A stretch of DNA of 18,665 nt from CAYLZN01 sp964387935 (GCA_964387935.1 CAYLZN010000086.1:1-18665); one strand, 5' to 3'; numbered from the stretch's first letter, positions 1-7,075 are shown. The notes: generated by a model not told the origin, from the letters alone. Translations and numbers: made by a program.

Positions 1-2
1 GC

Positions 3-356
3 CGCTGGGTGACCGCTTCCGATCTCGAGGGGCCCGACCCGCCCGGTGAGGACACCGGCGCGAGCTGGTTCGACGCGCGTGGCGGATGGCAGCACCCGCC
101 CGGGGAGTGGCCCACGGCCGACCCCGAGGCGCTCCTGCTCGGGGCGGAGGTCCATCAGGCGCTCCTCGAGGCGATCGACCAGCTGCCCGACGGCCAGCGA
201 GCCGTCGTGACGCTGAGGGACGTCGAAGGTCTCGATGCCCGGGAGGCGTGTAACATTCTCGGCATCAGCGAGACCAACCAGCGGGTGCTCCTGCACCGCG
301 GCCGCACCCGGATTCGCACGGTGCTGGCGGACGCGCTGGCCCGGAGAGGCCGCTAG
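3..356 (+). CDS. ECF-type RNA polymerase sigma factor, C-terminal part (5' end outside window)
   Basis: Partial gene: the frame is open from the window edge, so the true start lies upstream and the GTG at 9 is probably internal. The visible 117 residues end in a sigma-70 region 4: a helix containing QLPDGQRAVVTLRDVEG, then the helix-turn-helix EACNILGISETNQRVLLHRG and a basic tail. Region 4 contacts the -35 promoter element. The Trp/Pro/Gly-rich linker before it (WFDARGGWQHPPGEW) is typical of a common ECF group whose members end in an 'SETNQRVLLHR'-like helix. Region 2 is not in the window. A zinc-finger anti-sigma gene follows 22 bases downstream on the same strand, the usual sigma/anti-sigma pairing. 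Repeated promoter-like elements in the next 8.5 kb could be its targets (inference). Family assignment is firm; the stimulus is unknown. Confidence 0.9.
   Translation, partial: RWVTASDLEGPDPPGEDTGASWFDARGGWQHPPGEWPTADPEALLLGAEVHQALLEAIDQLPDGQRAVVTLRDVEGLDAREACNILGISETNQRVLLHRGRTRIRTVLADALARRGR
250..274 (+). promoter_or_regulatory. Weak candidate internal promoter matching the GTAAC-N17-GAC element
   Basis: GTGTAAC with the GTAAC core at 250-254 is followed 17 bases later by GAC at 272-274, the spacing seen at the intergenic copies. It lies inside the sigma factor coding sequence, about 105 bases before the anti-sigma start, so it could add anti-sigma expression as negative feedback. It lacks the GGTG prefix, the following G of GTAACG and the GGACT form, and its bases are constrained by codons of region 4, so chance is a serious alternative. 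Confidence 0.2.
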
Positions 357-378
357 CCGGGGTCGAATCGAGCCATCC

Positions 379-627
379 ATGCTGACCTGCCGCGACGTCA
401 CCGAACGCGTCACCGACTATCTCGAGCGCGACCTGTCCTGGTGGGGCCGCCTGCAGGTCCGCCTGCACCTCGCGATGTGCGCGGTGTGCCGCCGGTACGT
501 CGGCCAGATGCGAACGACGACCGAGCTGTTGCACCACCTGAAGGAGCAGCGGGAGCAGCCGGCGTCGATCGATCCCGCACTTCGCGATGCGTTTCGCGCG
601 CAGCGCGACTCGCAGGCCCCGCGCTGA
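379..627 (+). CDS. Small zinc-finger (ZAS / zf-HC2) anti-sigma factor
   Basis: An 82-residue protein starting at ATG 379, just after the sigma factor stop. It has Cys4 followed by His30, Cys34 and Cys37 (HLAMCAVC), the C-x25-H-x3-C-x2-C zinc-binding arrangement of ZAS anti-sigma domains. Such proteins sequester the cognate ECF sigma factor and often release it on thiol oxidation or metal stress. No membrane segment is visible, so it should be cytoplasmic. The polar tail after residue 45 has no recognisable sensor domain. An upstream in-frame ATG at 235 lies inside the sigma gene and is not preferred, because the domain begins exactly at ATG 379. Most of the gene (410-627) is overlapped on the other strand by the 3' extension of the glycosyltransferase frame. 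Confidence 0.85.
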   Translation: MLTCRDVTERVTDYLERDLSWWGRLQVRLHLAMCAVCRRYVGQMRTTTELLHHLKEQREQPASIDPALRDAFRAQRDSQAPR

Positions 628-1300
628 CGTTCTCCATCCAGCGGCGCGTCCGCGCCGCTGCGCCGCCTCGACGCTCGGCGAGGCGCAGCAGATCGGCCGG
701 GACGTCCACATCGGACCAGGGATCGAGCAGCTCGACGTCGAGTCCCGCGGCCCGTGCCCGGTGAACGGTTTCGGCGAGCACCGTGCCGGTGCCCCACGCG
801 ACACCGCGGAACAGCTCCGGGTGGCGCCGCTTCAGTCCTATCAGGTAGTACCCCCCATCGTGGGCCGGTCCCAGGACCAGACGATCGCCCGGCGTCCGCA
901 GCCAGGCGACGGCCCGCTGCAGCAGCCGAGCGGGGAGATCGGGCAGGTCGGAGCCGACGAGGACGATGCCATCCACGCCGGGTTTCAGCAGGTCCTCCAC
1001 CGCGCCCGTGAGTCGGGCGCCGAGGTCTCCGGGGCGCTGCGGCACCAGCGTCACGCGGCCGGTCGTTCGCCGCCGGATCTCATCGCGCGCCTCGACGGGC
1101 TCGAAGACCACGGCCCGCGACGTGTGAGGGACCAGGCGGAGGACGGCGAAGGTGTCGTCGAACAGGGCGGCACGCAGGGCCTCGTGCCCCGACGGGTCGA
1201 GATGGCCTGCGAGCCGGCTCTTGCCGGGCGCGCTCGGGGCCCGCGCGACCATCGCCAGCACGACACGCGCGAGGCGGCGGGGAGCCGAGGGCCTTGCCAT
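410..1300 (-). CDS. TIGR04282 / DUF2064 family glycosyltransferase (rSAM/selenodomain-associated transferase 1)
   Basis: A GT-A-like nucleotidyl-sugar transferase family protein. Family motifs are intact: GSDLPDLP near residue 117, AHDGGYYLIGL near 147-157 and WGTGTVLAETV shortly after. NCBI labels this family 'arsenosugar biosynthesis glycosyltransferase' because of its genomic neighbours; the substrate here is unproven. The start is ATG 1300, with GTG 1303 just ahead, only a few bases after the DUF547 stop at 1308, so the two are probably co-translated. The recognised domain ends near residue 215. The frame then runs about 80 further residues, rich in Arg, Ala, Gly, Ser and Thr, to a stop at 410, antisense to the anti-sigma gene. 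Family members are usually about 200-230 residues, so this tail is either a non-functional read-through or the result of a lost stop codon. Confidence 0.85.
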   Translation of the reverse strand: MARPSAPRRLARVVLAMVARAPSAPGKSRLAGHLDPSGHEALRAALFDDTFAVLRLVPHTSRAVVFEPVEARDEIRRRTTGRVTLVPQRPGDLGARLTGAVEDLLKPGVDGIVLVGSDLPDLPARLLQRAVAWLRTPGDRLVLGPAHDGGYYLIGLKRRHPELFRGVAWGTGTVLAETVHRARAAGLDVELLDPWSDVDVPADLLRLAERRGGAAARTRRWMENVSAGPASRAARETHREVRDRSTPAAPAAPSGGATARSSFASGRRTGGTPRTSRGAGGPAGGPTRTGRARDSR

Positions 1301-1307
1301 CACCCCA

Positions 1308-2144
1308 TCACCGTGAGGTCGCGTCGGCGACGTCGTTGAGTGACCAGTCGTAGTCGAGGAAGGCGATGCGTGTCTTGCCCGCCTCCGCGATTGTCCGGGC
1401 GTTCGCCGGTCCGTGCTTCAGGACCAGGCCGAGCAGGGCACGGTCGATTCCGGTGCGGCTGGCGGGACCCTCCGGTCCATACCGCGCCTCGAAGTCGCTC
1501 CCGAACCACTTGAAGATGCTCGACAGCCGAAGGGTCGAGCCCGAGACGACCAGGCCCCGCGGGCTCGCGAGGTACCGCGTCGTCGCGGCGTCGAGCTGCT
1601 GGTCGAGCGATGCCGCGCGATACGGCTCCGCGGCGAGCGGGGGACAGCCCACCGAGGCGCAGTTGATCGCCAGGTGCATCCGTGGCTCCTGGAACTGCGG
1701 CCTGAGGATCCGATGCTCGATGTCGTCGAGCGTCACCTCCCGTCCTGCCGCCCTCCACTTCAACCCGGTCCAGACGCCGTCGATCTGACGGATGCTGTTG
1801 CGCGGATAGAGGCTCATCCAGCTGCCCTGGATCGGGTAGTGATCCACGATCGCCCGCAGTGTGAACACGTTGTAGGCGTTGATCCAGAATGCCAGCCGCT
1901 CGGCCCGCGCCCACGACGCCTCGTCGGCGGCAGACACGGCGCCGAAGGAGGCGACCACCTGGTCGAGATCCGCGCGGTTGGCGCCGAGCGCGGCGTAGTC
2001 CACGCGCGCGCCACGCACGTGCCTCTGGAGCACGGACGCATAGCGGGCGTAGTGGTGGTCGAACGAGGCCGTGCTCGACGCTCCGAGGCCGGCGCTCGAG
2101 GTGAGGGCGAAGACGAGGGGCACGATCAGGGCACGAGCGGGCAC
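1308..2144 (-). CDS. Exported DUF547 domain protein
   Basis: 278 residues from GTG 2144, chosen because AGGAAAGGA lies just upstream and the N-terminus then becomes a good signal peptide (hydrophobic ALIVPLVFALTSSAG, then GLGAS). The longer frame from 2195 would put 17 polar residues before it. DUF547 signatures are clear: RLAFWINAYNVFTL near residues 84-97 and HLAINCASVGCPPL near 157-170, the latter holding the conserved Cys pair. The biochemical role of DUF547 is not established; a transglutaminase/NlpC-like fold has been suggested for the family. It is expected in the periplasm or attached to the envelope. It lies between the YHS gene upstream and the TIGR04282 transferase downstream in one minus-strand run, an association typical of TIGR04282/TIGR04283 clusters. 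Confidence 0.88.
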   Translation of the reverse strand: MPARALIVPLVFALTSSAGLGASSTASFDHHYARYASVLQRHVRGARVDYAALGANRADLDQVVASFGAVSAADEASWARAERLAFWINAYNVFTLRAIVDHYPIQGSWMSLYPRNSIRQIDGVWTGLKWRAAGREVTLDDIEHRILRPQFQEPRMHLAINCASVGCPPLAAEPYRAASLDQQLDAATTRYLASPRGLVVSGSTLRLSSIFKWFGSDFEARYGPEGPASRTGIDRALLGLVLKHGPANARTIAEAGKTRIAFLDYDWSLNDVADATSR

Positions 2145-2222
2145 GTCCGGTCCTTTCCTGGCGAGAGGGAGGGTGATGCCCGGCTCACGCGCCACGCGAG
2201 CGACGTGAGCCGGGCCGGGGAC

Positions 2223-2684
2223 CTACTTGCCGGCCAGCGACGTCCAGGCCCGATCCGCCTTCGCGATCGTCCCGGCCTTGTCCTTGTCGAACATGGCCTT
2301 CGCACCGGCGTCCGAGAACAGATAGGCGCGGCCGTTGTGGATGGTGAAGAGCGCGGGGTCGGACGCGAGCTTCATGTTCTGGGCGACCGCCGTGGCGCAC
2401 CATCCGTCGTAGGCGGGGACGTAGCTGGCCGGGGCGGCGTCGAACATCCTCTTCGCCTCGGCGTTCGAGAAGTGATACGTCTTCCCCTTGTACGTGCTCT
2501 TCTGGCTCGGGTCGCCCTTCATGGCCTGATTCATCGCCACGTAGGCGACCGGGCAGTATCCACCGAGGGCGACGTCTCCGGCCTGCGTGGCCGCCGGCGC
2601 GCCGCTCTGGGCGACGGCCGCGACGAGGGATGCGGTGGCCAGCAGGCCACAGACGAGGACGGAACGGACGAGGGTCTTGAGCAT
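2223..2684 (-). CDS. Exported YHS domain protein
   Basis: 153 residues from ATG 2684, chosen because AAGGAG lies 9 bases upstream and the protein then starts with a clean signal peptide (MLKTLVRSVLVCGLLATASL, cleavage probably near AVAQS). The YHS domain spans about residues 41-97: GGYCPVAY, then YKGKTYHFSNAEAKRMFDAA, then YDGWC. YHS domains are short Cys-containing modules linked to metal handling in copper ATPases and other proteins. A second, degenerate half (about 104-137, FTIHNGRAYLFSDAGAKAMF) repeats the same pattern without the Cys. Exported single-domain YHS proteins are common; function is unproven, and metal binding in the periplasm is inference. A GTAAC-N18-GAC element lies about 90 bases upstream. 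Confidence 0.88.
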   Translation of the reverse strand: MLKTLVRSVLVCGLLATASLVAAVAQSGAPAATQAGDVALGGYCPVAYVAMNQAMKGDPSQKSTYKGKTYHFSNAEAKRMFDAAPASYVPAYDGWCATAVAQNMKLASDPALFTIHNGRAYLFSDAGAKAMFDKDKAGTIAKADRAWTSLAGK

Positions 2685-2775
2685 GGGCTGGTACTCCTTC
2701 TCACGCCGACGCCGAGGGCGGGCGCCAGGCCACGCGATCCGCGCCACGCGAACCGCGTTCGGCATCTGGCGTTCA

Positions 2776-2801
2776 GTCCCGCGGCACGGCCCCGCCGTTA
2801 C
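2776..2801 (-). promoter_or_regulatory. Putative ECF-type promoter (copy D), upstream of the YHS-DUF547-TIGR04282 genes
   Basis: On the minus strand GGTGTAACGG (GTAAC at 2801-2797) is followed 18 bases later by GGGACTGA (GAC at 2778-2776). This matches the other three copies except for one extra spacer base. It lies just past the flavoprotein stop (2811) and about 90 bases before the YHS start. An overlapping CCGCC/GGCGG stem could also help terminate the upstream gene. Confidence 0.5.
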
Positions 2802-2810
2802 ACCGGGCGG

Positions 2811-4361
2811 CTAGCGTCGCCACGCGAAGACCCGCTCGAGGACTCGGCGCACTCGTGGCGTCACCTTCGAGCGCCGGTACGCGTCCCCCAGCTTCCGCAG
2901 GACCTCGACCTGCGTCGGGTAGGGATGAATCGTGCCGGACAGCGCGGCGGCCCCGAGCCCGGCGGTCATCGCGAGCGCGAGCTCGCCGATCATCTCTCCG
3001 GCGTGCCGCGCGACGATGGTGCCGCCGAGGATGCGCCCGCGGTGATCCACGTGCAGACGCGCGAAGCCGTGCGTGTCGTCTTCGAGGACCGCCCGATCGA
3101 CGTCTTCGAGCCCGAGGTCGAGGGTCTGGACGCGAAGTCCGCGCGCCCGCGCCTCTGCCTCGTACAGGCCGACGTGCGCCACCTCCGGGTCCGTGTACGT
3201 GCACCACGGCATGGTCAGCGCGCTCGCCTTCCGCCGCCCGAAGAACAGCGCGTTCTGGATCACGATCCGCGCCATGGCGTCGGCCGCATGCGTGAACTGA
3301 TGCGGGGAGCAGACGTCACCCGCGGCGTAGATGCGCGGATTGGTGGTCTGCAGGGTGTCGCTGACCGTGACGCCCCGGGAGGTGGAGGCCACGCCGGCGG
3401 CGTCGAGCGCCAGGCCCTCGATGTTCGGCGCGCGCCCGACCGCGACCAGGATCTCGTCGGCGTCGACCGACTCGGCGCCCTGGCCGCGCTCGAAGTGCAG
3501 GCGCGTGCCCGCCGGCGTTCGCTCGACCGCGGTGAGCCGCGCGCCCAGCCGCAAGCGGATCCCCTCGCGCTCGAGCTGCGACTGGACCACGCGTGCCGCG
3601 TCCGGATCCTCGCGGGGGAGGATGACCGGATCGAGGCTGACGATGGTCACGGCGCTGCCGAAACGGGCAAAGGCCTGGGCCATCTCGCACCCGATGGGAC
3701 CGGCACCCACGACGGCGAGCCGCCGCGGCAGCGCCGTGAGGCCGAAGAGCGTTTCGTTGGTCAGGTAACCCGTCTCCGCCAGGCCCGGGATGGGGGGCGC
3801 CGACGGTCGCGCCCCGGTGGCGATGACGGCGCGCGAGAAGCGAAGATGCCGGCCGCCGACCGCGACGGCATCGCGGCCCTCGAAGCGTGCATCGCCCAGG
3901 TACACGTCGACACCGAGATCGCGGAAGCGGCGCGCCGAGTCGTGGGCCCCGATGTCGGCCCTGCGCGCGCGCATCCGGTTCATGACCCCGGCGAAGTCCA
4001 CGCCCTCGTCCCGGGGCCGCACCAGCCCGAACGCCGCCGCACGCCGCGCGTCGGCGATGACGCGGGCTGCGTGAATCAGGGCCTTGGACGGCACACACCC
4101 GTAGTTGAGGCAGTCGCCGCCCAGGAGACGCCGCTCGACCAGCGCGACGCGAGCGCCGAGGCCCGCCGCACCGGCGGCCGAGACGAGGCCCGCCGTGCCG
4201 CCGCCGATCACCACCAGGTTGTAGGTGCCCTTCGGCTCGGGGTCGACCCAGTCCGCCGGGTGGACGAGGGAGGCCAGTCGGCGATCGTGATCGTCGGTGG
4301 GCAGCAGTCCCGGAAACGGGCCGGCCGCGTGCGTGGTGAACAGGGGCTGCCGGACGGTCAT
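2811..4361 (-). CDS. Mercuric-reductase-like FAD/NAD(P) disulfide oxidoreductase
   Basis: 516 residues of the class I pyridine nucleotide-disulfide oxidoreductase family. After a 45-residue N-terminal extension come the FAD site VVIGGGTAGLVSA (about 50-62), the redox disulfide GGDCLNYGCVPSK (Cys84 and Cys89), the NAD(P) site VVGAGPIGCEMAQAF, the second FAD contact YAAGDV, and the dimerisation domain with HPYPTQVEV, which supplies the active-site His. It resembles MerA but lacks both the N-terminal metal-binding domain and the C-terminal Cys-Cys pair that hands Hg(II) to the active site: the protein ends VFAWRR with no Cys. Mercury reduction is therefore unlikely; the real substrate is unknown. 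Its ATG overlaps the stop of the TVP38 gene (ATGA), implying translational coupling. Pairing or fusion of these two families is known in other bacteria. Confidence 0.88.
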   Translation of the reverse strand: MTVRQPLFTTHAAGPFPGLLPTDDHDRRLASLVHPADWVDPEPKGTYNLVVIGGGTAGLVSAAGAAGLGARVALVERRLLGGDCLNYGCVPSKALIHAARVIADARRAAAFGLVRPRDEGVDFAGVMNRMRARRADIGAHDSARRFRDLGVDVYLGDARFEGRDAVAVGGRHLRFSRAVIATGARPSAPPIPGLAETGYLTNETLFGLTALPRRLAVVGAGPIGCEMAQAFARFGSAVTIVSLDPVILPREDPDAARVVQSQLEREGIRLRLGARLTAVERTPAGTRLHFERGQGAESVDADEILVAVGRAPNIEGLALDAAGVASTSRGVTVSDTLQTTNPRIYAAGDVCSPHQFTHAADAMARIVIQNALFFGRRKASALTMPWCTYTDPEVAHVGLYEAEARARGLRVQTLDLGLEDVDRAVLEDDTHGFARLHVDHRGRILGGTIVARHAGEMIGELALAMTAGLGAAALSGTIHPYPTQVEVLRKLGDAYRRSKVTPRVRRVLERVFAWRR

Positions 4362-5065
4362 CGTGACTCCATGCTCCCAGATTGAGGTGTCAGCGACCGA
4401 GCAAGGGCGGCCCGAGCCGTCCGCGTCACCACGATCGCCACCGCGAGGCTGGCCCCCAGGCCAAGCCAGTAGGTCCAGCTCGTCGCCGCGCCCGTACCGC
4501 CGCGCGCCAGCTCAGACGCGCTGGTGATCAGCGAGCCGAGATACACGTACAGGATCGTCCCCGGCAGCATGCCCAGCCACGACGCCGCGACGTAGTCGCG
4601 CAGCCGGACACGGGTCAGGCCGAGAGCATAGTTCAGCACCGTGAACGGAAAGAGCGGCGACAGCCTGAGGAGCAGCACGATTCTGAACCCGGCGCCTCCC
4701 ACGGCTCGATCGACCGCGTCGAACCGTGGAAGCGCGGCCAGCCGCCCGGCCACCCATCGCCGCGCGGCCGTGCGGCCCAGGAGGAACGCGCACGTCGCAG
4801 CCAGGACGCTCACGGGCGACACGAGCAACGTTCCGACCACGGGGCCGTAGACGAACCCGGCGCCCAGCGTCAGGAGGGCGCCAGGCAGCATGCCCACCGT
4901 CGCCACGAGATACGCTCCCGCGAAGACCGCGGCGCCGACGGCGCCCGCGGCCTGAATCCAGGTGACGAGGCCCACGCCCCACTCCGCCAGGGGGAGCTGC
5001 CGCGCCATGAGCAGGATGGCCACAGCCGCGCCAAGGCCCAGGATGAATCGATACTTGATCGGCAT
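4358..5065 (-). CDS. TVP38/TMEM64 (DedA-like, VTT domain) membrane protein
   Basis: 235 residues from ATG 5065. The longer frame upstream is Arg-rich, non-hydrophobic and crosses the promoter region, so it is rejected. Hydrophobic segments occur at about 7-20, 40-60, 63-97, 128-150, 158-180 and 200-220. VTT-domain hallmarks are PGALLTLGAGFVYGPVVGTL (about 61-80) and LRLSPLFPFTVLNYALGL (about 133-150) with the re-entrant-loop Pro and Arg residues, followed by LGMLPGTILYVYLGSL. Members are inner-membrane proteins; in eukaryotes VTT proteins act as lipid scramblases, and bacterial roles are mostly uncertain. No strong ribosome-binding site precedes the ATG. It is the first gene of an operon with the overlapping flavoprotein, suggesting a membrane partner for that enzyme. 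Confidence 0.88.
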   Translation of the reverse strand: MPIKYRFILGLGAAVAILLMARQLPLAEWGVGLVTWIQAAGAVGAAVFAGAYLVATVGMLPGALLTLGAGFVYGPVVGTLLVSPVSVLAATCAFLLGRTAARRWVAGRLAALPRFDAVDRAVGGAGFRIVLLLRLSPLFPFTVLNYALGLTRVRLRDYVAASWLGMLPGTILYVYLGSLITSASELARGGTGAATSWTYWLGLGASLAVAIVVTRTARAALARSLTPQSGSMESR

Positions 5066-5103
5066 GAGGTTGCGCCCCGGCCGCGCCCGGCGGCTGCCCG
5101 TCA

Positions 5104-5128
5104 GTCCGCGCCGGGCCTGAAACGTTAC
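5104..5128 (-). promoter_or_regulatory. Putative ECF-type promoter (copy A) for the TVP38-flavoprotein operon
   Basis: On the minus strand GAGGTGCGTAACG (GTAAC at 5128-5124) is followed after 17 bases by GCGGACTGACGGGCAGC (GAC at 5106-5104). Apart from one mismatch, the second block is the same as at copy C, more than 3 kb away. The predicted transcript start would fall about 30 bases before ATG 5065. It is back-to-back with copy B. Confidence 0.55.
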
Positions 5129-5152
5129 GCACCTCGCGGCCGGAGGCGAGGT

Positions 5153-5177
5153 GTAACGCGCGGGGCATTCGTGAGAC
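5153..5177 (+). promoter_or_regulatory. Putative ECF-type promoter (copy B) for the AhpD-like/carrier genes
   Basis: GAGGTGTAACGCG (GTAAC at 5153-5157) is followed after 17 bases by GAGACCC (GAC at 5175-5177). The predicted transcript start would fall about 40 bases before ATG 5225, leaving room for the GGGGGAG ribosome-binding site. The -35-like halves of copies A and B form the arms of an imperfect inverted repeat at 5124-5157. Confidence 0.5.
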
Positions 5178-5224
5178 CCTTGCCGGGATGGTACCGGCAT
5201 TGATGGCCCAAGGGGGAGACGACG

Positions 5225-5734
5225 ATGGCCTGGATTGAGACGATCGCGCCCGAGCAGGCGCAGGGGGAACTGGCGGAGCTGTACCGACGCATCGCGGGTG
5301 CGCGAGGCGGCGTCGCGGACATTCATCGGGCGCAGTCGCTCAATCCCCGCGTGCTGGCGGCCCATTTCGAGCACTACAAGGCCATCATGTTCCAGCCCTC
5401 GCCGCTGTCCCGTGCGCAGCGCGAGGCGCTGGCCGTCGTCGTCTCACGGGCGAATGGCTGCGAGTACTGTGTGGGGCATCACGCCTCGGCCCTCGCGCAG
5501 CTTCCGCCCGAGGCGCTCGATCCTCGACTGGAAGCGTGGGCCACGCGGGTGGCCCGCACGCCCGAGCAGTGCGCGGCGGCCGATTTGGAGGAACTCCGCG
5601 CGATCGGTCTCAGTGAGCGGGCCATCCTCGACGCCATCCTGACCGTCGCGTACTTCTCGTTCGCCAATCGTCTGGTGCTGGCAACCGGGCTGGCCCTCGA
5701 GTCGGGCTACGAAGCCACGTGCCGGCCGGAGTAG
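5225..5734 (+). CDS. Peroxidase-related AhpD-like / carboxymuconolactone decarboxylase family protein
   Basis: 169 residues from ATG 5225, preceded by GGGGGAG at 6-base spacing. The N-terminus (MAWIETIAPEQAQGELAELY) is typical of the uncharacterised peroxidase-related branch (TIGR01926-like). The AhpD core follows, with the redox motif NGCEYCVGHH: Cys79, Cys82, His85 and His86. In AhpD this CxxC and a nearby His serve thiol-dependent peroxide reduction; here the activity is predicted, not shown. No signal peptide, so cytoplasmic. It is divergent from the TVP38-flavoprotein operon across a 159-base region carrying both promoter-like elements, and its 3' end overlaps the first carrier gene, indicating co-transcription. 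CxxC alkylhydroperoxidase-like proteins recur around TIGR04282/TIGR04283 clusters, though the usual one (TIGR04169) has a different N-terminus. Confidence 0.87.
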   Translation: MAWIETIAPEQAQGELAELYRRIAGARGGVADIHRAQSLNPRVLAAHFEHYKAIMFQPSPLSRAQREALAVVVSRANGCEYCVGHHASALAQLPPEALDPRLEAWATRVARTPEQCAAADLEELRAIGLSERAILDAILTVAYFSFANRLVLATGLALESGYEATCRPE

Positions 5735-7062
5735 CGCCGGATCCGCTGTTGCCGTCCGCTTCGACAGGGTCATCCGCGCCGCCGCTCAGCGGCCTCGAGA
5801 TCCGGCACCGCACCGGGGCCGTCGTCGCCGCGCTGGCCCTGATGACCGCGGCGTTCGTGCTCAGCAAGACGGCTCGCGATGCGCTCTATTTCCGCTCGGG
5901 CGAGCTCGTCGACTTGCCTTGGGCCTACATCGGCCAGGCCACCCTCTCGCTGCCCGTGGCGCTGGTTACACTGTCGGCCATGCACCACATTGGCGGGCGT
6001 CGGATGCGCGTCCTTGCTCCGCTCGCGGCTGCCGCCGGCCTTGCGGCGCTGTCCGCCTGGGCCCGGCCAGGGGCCGGGCCGGGCATGACGATCGTGTTCA
6101 TGTCCATCCCGCTCGTCTTTGGCGTGCTGTTCTCGCTCGCGTGGCTGCTGCTGGCAGACCTGTTCGGAGGCTCGCCTTCGAGTGTGCTTCCCGGCGCGTA
6201 CGCCAGCGTCGGGGCGGGCTCGCTGGCGGGCGGAGCGATCGGGGCCCTCGCGGCCAGGACCGCCGCCGTCCTCGTCGCGCCACAGGTCCTCTTCCTCGCC
6301 GCGGCGGCTGCCATGGTTCTGGCGGCGGTCGTCATGGGCCTGGCCCAGGCCAGGTATCCCTCCCGTTGTCACGTCGTCCCACGACGCCCGAACCCACGGC
6401 CCATGCCGCTTCGCGCCGTGACGGCAGCACGCGTGCCGCTGCTGCTGGCCATGGCGATGGCCGCTGCCCTGTCGGGCCTGCTCGTGGAGTTCCTGTTCTA
6501 CGCCGCGGCCAGTCGCAGCGTATCTGCGGGCGGCCCTCCGTTGCGGCTGTTTGCCGACGTGTATCTGGGGCTCAATCTGGTGGCGCTGGTCGTGCACGTC
6601 TTCGCCCTGCCGCGGCTCCAGCGAAGGCTGGGCACGGGAGGTTCGCTCATGGTCCTGCCCTCAGCCGTCCTCCTCCTGACGCCCGCGGCGCTGTGGATCG
6701 TGTCGCCCGCGGCGAGGGCGATGCTTCGCCTGACCGAGGGCGGCCTCAAGTCCTCCATTCACAGGGTCGCCTGGGAGCAGGCCTTCGCGATGGTGGCACC
6801 CACCGAGCGACCCGCCGCGAAACTGCTGGCCGAGGGCACGGCTGCACGCCTGGCGGAGGGCGTCGGCGGCGCCGTGCTGCTCTGGGCGCTCTGGTCCGGC
6901 AGCAGACCGGACCCGGACGTGGGCACCGCCATTCTGTGGGCGGGTGGTCTGCTGCTCGCGTGCGGTCTGGCCTGGGTCCTGGCCACCGTCGCGTTCTGGC
7001 GCCGGTTCCACCGGGAGGCGGGAGGCGGGACGTCAACCCTGGTGCGGGTGCCCGACTCCTGA
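5719..7062 (+). CDS. ATP/ADP translocase (NTT/TLC, AAA-type) family carrier, copy 1
   Basis: 447 residues from GTG 5719, which overlaps the AhpD-like gene by 16 bases; no later start precedes the first membrane helix. It is a polytopic membrane protein with about 11-12 hydrophobic segments. Family-like features: the first helix ends in LSKTARDALYFRSGELVDLP, matching the KTxRExLxx block of NTT carriers, and the ADLFGG...YASVGAGSLAGGAIGALAA region parallels the domain entry seen in copy 2. NTT proteins exchange nucleotides in plastids and obligate intracellular bacteria; free-living bacteria carry uncharacterised relatives, so nucleotide exchange should not be assumed. There is a basic, Pro-rich loop (about 213-230, RYPSRCHVVPRRPNPRPMP) between the two halves. 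It lies tail-to-tail with copy 2. Confidence 0.75.
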   Translation: MPAGVAPDPLLPSASTGSSAPPLSGLEIRHRTGAVVAALALMTAAFVLSKTARDALYFRSGELVDLPWAYIGQATLSLPVALVTLSAMHHIGGRRMRVLAPLAAAAGLAALSAWARPGAGPGMTIVFMSIPLVFGVLFSLAWLLLADLFGGSPSSVLPGAYASVGAGSLAGGAIGALAARTAAVLVAPQVLFLAAAAAMVLAAVVMGLAQARYPSRCHVVPRRPNPRPMPLRAVTAARVPLLLAMAMAAALSGLLVEFLFYAAASRSVSAGGPPLRLFADVYLGLNLVALVVHVFALPRLQRRLGTGGSLMVLPSAVLLLTPAALWIVSPAARAMLRLTEGGLKSSIHRVAWEQAFAMVAPTERPAAKLLAEGTAARLAEGVGGAVLLWALWSGSRPDPDVGTAILWAGGLLLACGLAWVLATVAFWRRFHREAGGGTSTLVRVPDS

Positions 7063-7075
7063 CCGATCGTCGCGG

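Noticed and set aside
587..1339. 250-codon open frame on the plus strand
   Set aside because: Antisense to the TIGR04282 transferase, whose motifs are intact; no features of its own.
1413..4385. 990-codon open frame on the plus strand
   Set aside because: It is antisense to DUF547, YHS and the flavoprotein, has no recognisable domain and an Arg/Gly/Asp-rich composition typical of shadow frames in GC-rich DNA.
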